6,043 nt of DNA from Phaeocystidibacter sp965659415 (GTDB lineage: Bacteria > Bacteroidota > Bacteroidia > Flavobacteriales > Schleiferiaceae). Shown piece after piece: positions 3,101 through 6,043 of the stretch; within the stretch, counting starts at the first letter, position 1; each line of letters begins with the position of its first letter. Location of the stretch: contig CBFHVA010000023.1 of the NCBI GenBank assembly GCA_965659415.1, forward strand, positions 1 through 6,043, in the 5' to 3' direction. The notes below the pieces were generated by a model. That model made no database searches and was not told the DNA's origin. It saw only the letters and a program-made list of their open reading frames with translations. The position numbers were made by a program, and so were the translations under genes.

Positions 3101-6043
3101 ATTCTCTGAGTTCAGGTGGTCCTCAGGGCTTTANNNNNNNNNNNNNNNNNNNNNNNNNNNNNNNNNNNNNNNNNNNNNNNNNNNNNNNNNNNNNNNNNNN
3201 NNNNNNNNNNNNNNNNNNNNNNNNNNNNNNNAACCTAACTGTACTGCGCACCGGTGCGGATGTGAACCGAGAGTATCCTTACACGATGACGGCTATCACG
3301 ACTTATCTGCCAAACGCTAACGTGATTGAGTCTAATGCAACAACAGCGGCAGCCTTAACAAACGATTTGTCTAATGCCGATGTTTTGCTTATTCCAGAGT
3401 TGGAGTTCATCAGTAGTTTTGAAGTTTCTGCTCTCACGCCTGCCATACAGACTTACGTAAGCAACGGAGGTCAAGTGGTGTTAATGGCCAATAGTGGAAT
3501 ACGCCTATTCGGACTATTCAATTATTCATCTTCTACTACCTCTGCGCCGACCTACCTAAATATATTGGAGGCTAATCATCCGATTTTCGCAGGCATCAAT
3601 ACCAGTCTCTTTGTAAATACAGGCTTAATCCAGAGCTACACGATTACTTCACCAAACACTGAAGTCCTCGCACACGCTTGGAACACGACTAATCACACGA
3701 TAGCCTTGATTCCTTATGGTAGTGGAACTGTGGCTTATTACGGTTACGACTTCTTCAATTACAATTCAAATATGCAATTGGGATTGGCGAATTCAATCAA
3801 CTACCTCAACACAAACAATGGAGTGGATTGGGCTAGTTTATCCGCGCATGGAGATAGTGTGCAGGCCAATGATTCCACTTCTTTCGGTTTGGTGATTAAT
3901 GCGGACGGGCTGAGCAATGGGCGACACACAGGTTCCATGACCATTCGCACCAACGATCCAAGTTATCCAGTAGTTACGGTTCCTTTCGTACTCGATTTGG
4001 CGGGAGAAGGTGAAATGAACTTGTCGAGCCTTTGTACTGACTTTGATTCCCTCATCGTAGGACTTCAGGAAATCGACTCTACCGATGTGTTCAATTCAGG
4101 TTGCGATACGCTTGAGATTACATCCTTTGGCAGCTCATCCGGAGACTTCTCCATAACGAGTTCGCTTCCATTGAAAATAGCCCCGGGTGATTCGATGCGC
4201 ATTGGCATTGGATATTCTCCTAGCGCCATAGGAGTAGTTAACGATACGCTTCAATTTTATTCCACGGTAGATACGGCAGGATTGTGCGTTACGGGCAAAG
4301 GACTGGGTGCACCTGCTCTCACAACTGTATCGGACTCAATTGAAGTAGTGCTTAACAAGTGCGATAATTTCACCATTGAGAATTACACAATATCAAATAC
4401 GGGACAAGGTGTGATGACTTATGACATCTTCTTTGGTCAGTCGCAACTCGATACGAGCTATATACCTTATACATCCAGTTTTACTCCTACCACGCACACG
4501 TTCACTAACACGCTAACTTCAGCTGATTCCATTGTGGTGACGGTTATCTATCAAGGTGATTTTGACTGGTGGAACGAGTATATCAATCTGAGTGTAGAAG
4601 GCATTTCCATCGGGAACACCATCAATACATATACACCTTCGGGTACAGCAGATACAGCTCGATTTGTCATTACGGGTGCTGATGTATCTACTATTCTATC
4701 CGATGGAACATTGACCGCCACTGTTCAGAATTCGAGTGGTGCTACCTATACTTCTGCCTACGTGAACTTCCACGAAGTGCAAATTGAAATTTATGACTTT
4801 GGCTTGCCATCTTGGTTGACCTTCCCTGCGGTTACCACGGGGACATTAGGTATCGGTGCGAGCAATACGAAGAACTTGATTTTCACGGGTACCAATCTCA
4901 CTCCTGGAGTGTACGGGACCAATATGAATATTCTCACCAATGATCCACTGCAGTCGCACAAAGTGGTTCCAATCATTTTTGATGTAAGAGACGAAGCGAG
5001 TATTGCGTTGTCGGACACTTGTTTATCGTTCCCAACTACGCAGATTAATGACACGAGCACGGCGTCGATTTGGGTGGTGAATGATGGATGTCAACCGTTG
5101 AATGTTACCAATATCACTTCAACGATCAACATCTTCAGAGCGAATCCGAGCTCATTCAGCGTTCCAGCTGGAGATAGCGTGCAGGTGATCGTAAGTTTCT
5201 TACCTACCTCACCGGCTACGTACTCGGGCACCATGACCGTAGTGAGTAATGTTGGATCGGAATTATATTGCGTGAATGCCACGTCGACGGCACGTCCAAC
5301 GGCTGGATGGCAATACGGGATCATCAATCCGTGTCAAGGGCAGGTACTCTTTAGCGATCACTCGCAAGGAATCGTAACTAGTTACCTATGGCAGTTTGGA
5401 GATGGAAATGCTTCGCAAGTGCCAAATCCAACGCATTCATATGATAAGCCAGGAACTTACCGCGTTACACTTACGGTATCTAACTCATCGGGCTTTGATA
5501 CGTTATCTCAGTCCATTACGGTGAATCCGTTCTACGTTGGTTATGGGGTTGAGATGTCTGGCGCTGCTGTGATTAGCGATACACTTTATATCAATAAGCC
5601 AATTCAGTTTAACGATAGCAGTATTACGGCCAATAAGTGGACATGGTACTTTGGAGATGGAAATCTTTCCTCTCAGCAGAATCCTTCACATACCTATCTG
5701 AATCCTGGGGTGTATCAAATTACCTTAGATGCAGAAGATTCTTCCGGTTGTAGAGATATTGTTTCCCAATCGTTCTGGTTGGTAAGCGATGTAGGAGTGG
5801 AGGACCAGTTTATCGAGAATTTGGAAGTATATCCAAACCCGACCAATGGTGAAATTCAAATTACAGCTTCCGATATGGATTGGAGGAATGTGAGTATAGA
5901 CCTGTCTAATATCCGAGGGGAATTGCTCTTGTATGCACGTGCGGACGAAAGCGCTTCCGTTCAAAGGCTAAATCTATCGGAACTTCCACCAGGAGTCTAT
6001 GTATTGAGAATTACCTCAGATGAAGGCTGGACACATGTTCAGC
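73..6043 (+). CDS. Giant secreted multidomain protein with T9SS type A sorting domain (3' end cut by the window)
   Basis: This single open frame fills the rest of the window: 1990 complete codons, 33 of them in the N gap. Start choice: an in-frame TGA at 55-57 excludes any earlier start, ATG 73 is the first ATG after it, and it opens directly into a signal peptide. The next ATG (139) would remove that peptide. Domain order is signal peptide, CUB, PKD, four units of (split Ig domain hosting an insert + Cys-marked HYDIN-like Ig repeat), PKD, PKD, T9SS sorting domain. All recognisable parts are extracellular adhesion or ligand-binding folds, and no catalytic motif is evident. Known for the family: proteins with this C-terminal domain cross the outer membrane through T9SS, lose the domain, and are usually attached to the surface or released. 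Inferred role: a large surface adhesin or binding protein; the ligand is unknown. The frame is the same before and after the gap. The stop codon lies outside the window, probably within a few codons. Confidence 0.93.
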   Translation, partial: MLKALLSSLTILSSLALYGQTNMPYQGVDSTSSCIGTLYDHNGPTGSYWNSANGTFYINPTGGALTLTFTSFSLESCCDRVRVYDGIGTSGSLLVNQGGSSLPMGGAAITIPSGSATVIFTSDGSVTSSGFALNWSAGGTAAPTASFTMSTTNPPLNWPVSFTNTSNNAGSYAWDFGDGNTSSSANPTHSYATPGTYQVELIASGCIGTPDTITQSVTVQGNPTYTVTPDSIYSSVSCGGLASGSVTINSTSSTLGYFLSSRQIPAPPPFALNETFESSLGTFSVSPSASSGFSASRVIGNAPQGSTYLQISGSTTTDNGVVAQFPVTQPNEVSFYINPITYTSFQGYVSLHEDPSNKNGTRMVWFYMRYNTLRVYTGTTTYYLPFTTNTWGHIELKNIDWTNKTFDLYRDGTVVASNISFFSPSINGLREATAWCGTSAANVGLDQFIVGTVHPEPLTLSNTSGTLANGNSASINASINTAGMFAGRYNYEMVLRTNASGSDSVSIIPFVVDVTGAPSIALDKSCINFGSVYTTQSFQDSIRVINAGCDSLNVSSIATTNSDIITDVSQLVVPPFDTAYFYVDIAPTAIGAYNDTIYLTSNATDLAVCVQGTGLASPVGRMDSTSFNLVSNGCNDSINFGFYLFNDGTANMTWNALSGSLIADDFDAGTLPSSIWQSIGSNIIGSNCWTRSGSNSLAIAGSNRNAVTQSFYSSGSDSVTFWAIPGFSGTNCENPDGSETLWAEYSTNNGLSFSILGSVSSFNTTAQYFAFHIPYTGNVVVRLRQSSYSSSTIDNYLVDDFEIKGVNNRFTFNPSTGNVSANDSIWVNVTANIRDLTSGSYSYPLIIQTNDPNQPTLQAQVNIQINGIPTIVVDQTGCVDFGSVINGNVVSDSVLVYNNGCADLNLTGFNSTNSDFSAAADTNFLSAGDSTYIRISFNSTMIGAYADTLSVVNNDTVQYICLTATGVGAPNFDVDPDSVYVSTTDCSDSIYVPIQVSNFGGLSTLHFTVDSLSSGGPQGFXXXXXXXXXXXXXXXXXXXXXXXXXXXXXXXXXNLTVLRTGADVNREYPYTMTAITTYLPNANVIESNATTAAALTNDLSNADVLLIPELEFISSFEVSALTPAIQTYVSNGGQVVLMANSGIRLFGLFNYSSSTTSAPTYLNILEANHPIFAGINTSLFVNTGLIQSYTITSPNTEVLAHAWNTTNHTIALIPYGSGTVAYYGYDFFNYNSNMQLGLANSINYLNTNNGVDWASLSAHGDSVQANDSTSFGLVINADGLSNGRHTGSMTIRTNDPSYPVVTVPFVLDLAGEGEMNLSSLCTDFDSLIVGLQEIDSTDVFNSGCDTLEITSFGSSSGDFSITSSLPLKIAPGDSMRIGIGYSPSAIGVVNDTLQFYSTVDTAGLCVTGKGLGAPALTTVSDSIEVVLNKCDNFTIENYTISNTGQGVMTYDIFFGQSQLDTSYIPYTSSFTPTTHTFTNTLTSADSIVVTVIYQGDFDWWNEYINLSVEGISIGNTINTYTPSGTADTARFVITGADVSTILSDGTLTATVQNSSGATYTSAYVNFHEVQIEIYDFGLPSWLTFPAVTTGTLGIGASNTKNLIFTGTNLTPGVYGTNMNILTNDPLQSHKVVPIIFDVRDEASIALSDTCLSFPTTQINDTSTASIWVVNDGCQPLNVTNITSTINIFRANPSSFSVPAGDSVQVIVSFLPTSPATYSGTMTVVSNVGSELYCVNATSTARPTAGWQYGIINPCQGQVLFSDHSQGIVTSYLWQFGDGNASQVPNPTHSYDKPGTYRVTLTVSNSSGFDTLSQSITVNPFYVGYGVEMSGAAVISDTLYINKPIQFNDSSITANKWTWYFGDGNLSSQQNPSHTYLNPGVYQITLDAEDSSGCRDIVSQSFWLVSDVGVEDQFIENLEVYPNPTNGEIQITASDMDWRNVSIDLSNIRGELLLYARADESASVQRLNLSELPPGVYVLRITSDEGWTHVQ
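160..480 (+). other. CUB domain (about residues 30-136)
   Basis: The segment follows the bacterial CUB pattern: Cys34 with a following LYDHNGPTGSYWN loop, a hydrophobic LTLTFTSFSLES strand pair, then DRVRVYDG (79-86) and finally FTSDGSVTSSGFALNW (120-135). Glu75, Asp79 and Asp123 fall where calcium-binding CUB domains carry their acidic ligands, so a calcium site may be retained (inference). Cys34 may pair with Cys77 or Cys78, which are adjacent. CUB domains are beta-sandwich ligand-binding modules; in secreted Bacteroidota proteins they are common next to PKD and T9SS domains. Here it is the first domain after the signal peptide. Confidence 0.85.
496..732 (+). repeat. PKD domain 1 (residues 142-220)
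   Basis: The core WDFGDGN (174-180) followed by NPTHSYATPGTYQVEL is the standard PKD signature, an Ig-like beta-sandwich of about 80 residues. It separates the CUB domain from the first split Ig unit. It is the first of three PKD copies; the other two (1741-1819 and 1820-1905) lie together near the C-terminus. Cys206, near its last strands, has no partner inside the domain. It could pair with Cys238 in the next domain. Confidence 0.93.
736..1620 (+). other. Unit A: split Ig-like domain hosting a LamG/concanavalin-like insert (residues 222-516)
   Basis: The N-half (about 222-262) carries DSIYSSVSC with Cys238. The C-half (about 457-516) reads SGTLANGNSASINAS, then AGRYNYEMVLRTN and a closing IPFVVDVTG, a BACON/Ig-like pattern. 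Between them lies about 190 residues that start after a proline-rich linker (IPAPPPF, 264-270). This insert has NETFES at its start, VSFYINP, then WGHIELKNIDWTNKTFDLY with RDGTVVASN, and ends in GLDQFIVG (444-451). That order of motifs is typical of LamG/concanavalin-like jelly-roll domains, which often bind sugars; no specific ligand can be read here. Cys436 in the insert has no obvious partner. The fold of the host and the insertion itself are inferred by aligning this unit with the three later ones. Confidence 0.7.
1621..1917 (+). repeat. HYDIN/ASPM-like Ig repeat 1 with three cysteines (residues 517-615)
   Basis: An Ig-like repeat of the ASPM/SPD-2/HYDIN (choice-of-anchor D) type: CINFGSV at the first strand, VINAGCDSLNVSSI in the middle, APTAIGAYNDTIYLTSN, and the closing strand VCVQGTG. 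Cysteines are at 526, 549 and 609 (spacings 23 and 60), and the next domain supplies Cys634. Ordinary HYDIN-like repeats do not need cysteines, so this regular set marks a distinct subfamily shared by all four copies here. Confidence 0.85.
1921..2670 (+). other. Unit B: split Ig-like domain hosting a reelin-like jelly-roll insert (residues 617-866)
   Basis: The N-half (617-660) has MDSTSFNLVSNGC (Cys634) and FNDGTANMTWNA. The C-half (807-866) has FNPSTGNVSANDSI, then SGSYSYPLIIQTNDPNQP. The insert (about 664-806) opens with DDFDAGTLPSSIWQSIG. It has NCWTRSGSNSLAI (Cys688), then GTNCENPDGSETLWAEYS with NNGLSFSIL (Cys732), and ends in NYLVDDFEIKG. The two cysteines and the flanking motifs match the order seen in reelin subrepeats (C..sG..aL.f, then C....E....YS.n.G..W, then iDd..i), so a disulfide 688-732 is likely. 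Such jelly-roll domains bind protein or carbohydrate partners; the partner here is unknown. Confidence 0.75.
2674..2979 (+). repeat. HYDIN/ASPM-like Ig repeat 2 with three cysteines (residues 868-969)
   Basis: Same plan as repeat 1: GCVDFGSV at the first strand, VYNNGCADLNLTGF, the stretch SAGDSTYIRISFNS, MIGAYADTLSVVNND, and a last strand ICLTATGVGA. Cysteines are at 878, 901 and 961, again 23 and 60 apart, with Cys986 following 25 residues later in the next domain. It differs from repeat 1 by substitution rather than length, suggesting an old duplication. Confidence 0.88.
2983..4005 (+). other. Unit C: split Ig-like domain hosting a GATase/ThuA-like insert (residues 971-1312, with the gap)
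   Basis: The N-half (971-1020) shows DPDSVYVSTTDC (Cys986) and QVSNFGGLSTLHFTVD. The C-half (1251-1312) shows VDWASLSAHGDSVQANDS, then NGRHTGSMTIRTNDPSYP and VPFVLDLAG. The insert after the gap (1054 to about 1250) is alpha/beta rather than all-beta. Its motifs are LTVLRTGAD, a helix-rich stretch, DVLLIPELEF (1103-1112), a helix then VSNGGQVVLMANSG (1129-1142), ANHPIFAGI (1167-1175) and GSGTVAYYGYDFF (1216-1228). This order fits class I glutamine-amidotransferase-like/ThuA-like domains. No Cys is visible in the insert, and the usual nucleophile-elbow position reads MANSG, so it is probably a binding rather than a catalytic module (inference). The N gap covers the junction with the N-half. Confidence 0.65.
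3134..3231. other. Assembly gap of 98 N inside the coding sequence
   Basis: The run of N blanks residues 1021-1053 (the first base of codon 1021 is still visible). The frame upstream (ending GGPQGF) and downstream (beginning NLTVLRTG) is the same, so the stated length keeps the gene intact. If the length is an estimate, the true spacing could differ. It falls between the N-half of the third split Ig domain and its alpha/beta insert, where the linker should be. Confidence 0.99.
4012..4311 (+). repeat. HYDIN/ASPM-like Ig repeat 3 with three cysteines (residues 1314-1413)
   Basis: The repeat reads LCTDFDSLIVG, then VFNSGCDTLEITSF, SGDFSITSS, IAPGDSMRIGIGYSPSAIG, VNDTLQFYS and a last strand LCVTGKGLGA. 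Cysteines at 1321, 1344 and 1405 give spacings 23 and 61, one residue longer than the other copies. Cys1430 follows 25 residues later in the next domain. The first strand has DFDS where copies 1 and 2 have FGSV, a modest divergence. Confidence 0.88.
4312..4986 (+). other. Unit D: split Ig-like domain hosting a GDFD-type beta-sandwich insert (residues 1414-1638)
   Basis: The N-half (1414-1455) has SDSIEVVLNKC (Cys1430) and ISNTGQGVMTYDIFFG. The C-half (1578-1638) has LPSWLTFPAVTTGTLGIGAS, then TPGVYGTNMNILTNDPLQ and VPIIFDV; this is the clearest BACON-like host of the four. The insert (about 1456-1577) is all-beta, with ADSIVVTVIYQGDFDWWNEY followed by INLSVEGISIG, then ARFVITGADVSTILSDGTL and a final VQIEIYDFG strand. 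The motif gDfd..nEy..v..dG..iG recurs in large bacterial surface proteins, but I cannot tie it to a named family with certainty. The acidic loop could bind a metal (inference). The insert contains no Cys, so Cys1430 must pair outside this unit if it is oxidised. Confidence 0.65.
4990..5292 (+). repeat. HYDIN/ASPM-like Ig repeat 4 with three cysteines (residues 1640-1740)
   Basis: The repeat reads EASIALSDTCLSF, then WVVNDGCQPLNVTNI, VPAGDSVQVIVSFLPTSPA, YSGTMTVVSN and a last strand LYCVNATSTA. Cysteines at 1650, 1673 and 1733 keep spacings 23 and 60. The next cysteine, Cys1754, is 21 residues on and lies in PKD 2 instead of a split Ig unit, so the pattern persists where the repeat series ends. 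Confidence 0.88.
5293..5529 (+). repeat. PKD domain 2 (residues 1741-1819)
   Basis: The core is LWQFGDGNA (1772-1780) followed by NPTHSYDKPGTYRVTLTVSN, closing in SQSITVNP. It is very close in motif to PKD 1. Cys1754 near its start replaces the cysteine that split Ig units supply after the other HYDIN-like repeats. With PKD 3 it forms a stalk that holds the repeat array away from the sorting domain. Confidence 0.95.
5530..5787 (+). repeat. PKD domain 3 (residues 1820-1905)
   Basis: The core is TWYFGDGNLS (1857-1866), then NPSHTYLNPGVYQITLDAED and SSGCRDIVSQSFWL. The pattern SSGC (Cys1893) before the last strand is common in PKD domains next to T9SS sorting domains. No partner for Cys1893 is obvious. 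The domain directly precedes the short linker DVGVEDQ to the sorting domain. Confidence 0.93.
5812..6043 (+). other. T9SS type A C-terminal sorting domain, last residues outside the window
   Basis: From about residue 1914 the sequence reads IENLEVYPNPTNGEIQIT, then a strand pair VSIDLSNIRGELLL, and ends LNLSELPPGVYVLRITSDEG plus WTHVQ. The VYPNPTNG box, the middle D.xG-like strand and the PPGVYVLRI strand are the standard blocks of the type A sorting domain. Such domains guide a protein through the type IX secretion channel and are then removed by the PorU-type sortase, often with attachment to surface lipopolysaccharide. Typical members end about 3-8 residues after the point where this window stops, so nearly the whole gene is present. 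Confidence 0.95.

Noticed and set aside
3027..3320. Plus-strand open frame spanning the N gap in another frame
   Set aside because: It depends on unknown bases for a third of its length and overlaps the main frame, which has clear domain homology on both sides.
592..5661. DNA-level direct repeats from the PKD and HYDIN-like copies
   Set aside because: The copies are alike in protein motifs but the DNA differs at many positions; I saw no long identical stretch that would suggest recent duplication or recombination.
4791..5964. Three minus-strand open frames (4791-5060, 5091-5327, 5725-5964)
   Set aside because: They are antisense to the unit D host, HYDIN-like repeat 4, and PKD 3/sorting-domain regions, and carry no independent evidence of coding.

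Overview
The window is almost entirely one very large secreted protein gene of a Bacteroidota bacterium, reading left to right from an ATG at 73 and still open at the last base (6043). The organism call rests on three things: a C-terminal type IX secretion (T9SS) sorting domain, a TAnnTTTG-type -7 promoter element, and a start codon with no Shine-Dalgarno sequence. Moderate GC content and the domain mix (CUB, PKD, HYDIN-like Ig repeats) would suit a Flavobacteriales/Cryomorphaceae-like lineage, but that finer placement is inference. A 98-base run of N marks a scaffold gap. The reading frame is the same on both sides, so I treat the gene as one CDS of at least 1990 codons, 33 of them unresolved.

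Layout. Positions 1-72 are non-coding: a weak hairpin, a -7 promoter match and a very short leader. The protein then runs as follows: signal peptide (residues 1-19); CUB domain (about 30-136); PKD 1 (142-220); four two-part units (222-1740); PKD 2 (1741-1819); PKD 3 (1820-1905); T9SS type A sorting domain (about 1914 to the window end, probably a few residues short of its stop).

The four central units share one plan. Each starts with an Ig-like/BACON-like host domain that is split in two. Its N-half carries a DS-[IVT]...C motif, and its C-half carries G-x-Y/H...TN(D)P...P. A different domain sits in the gap between the halves: a LamG/concanavalin-like sandwich, a reelin-like jelly roll, a glutamine-amidotransferase/ThuA-like alpha/beta domain without a visible nucleophile, and a beta-sandwich with a GDFD...NEY signature. 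Each split domain is followed by an unbroken HYDIN/ASPM-like Ig repeat with three cysteines at almost invariant spacing (23 then 60 or 61 residues). A fourth cysteine lies 25, 25, 25 and 21 residues into the following domain. The plan suggests a long, disulfide-stapled extracellular stalk displaying four different side domains, exported by T9SS and probably anchored to the cell surface.

No other gene, RNA gene, mobile element or CRISPR array is supported in this window. Neighbouring genes cannot be seen, so the biological target (polysaccharide, protein, surface or other cells) is not established.
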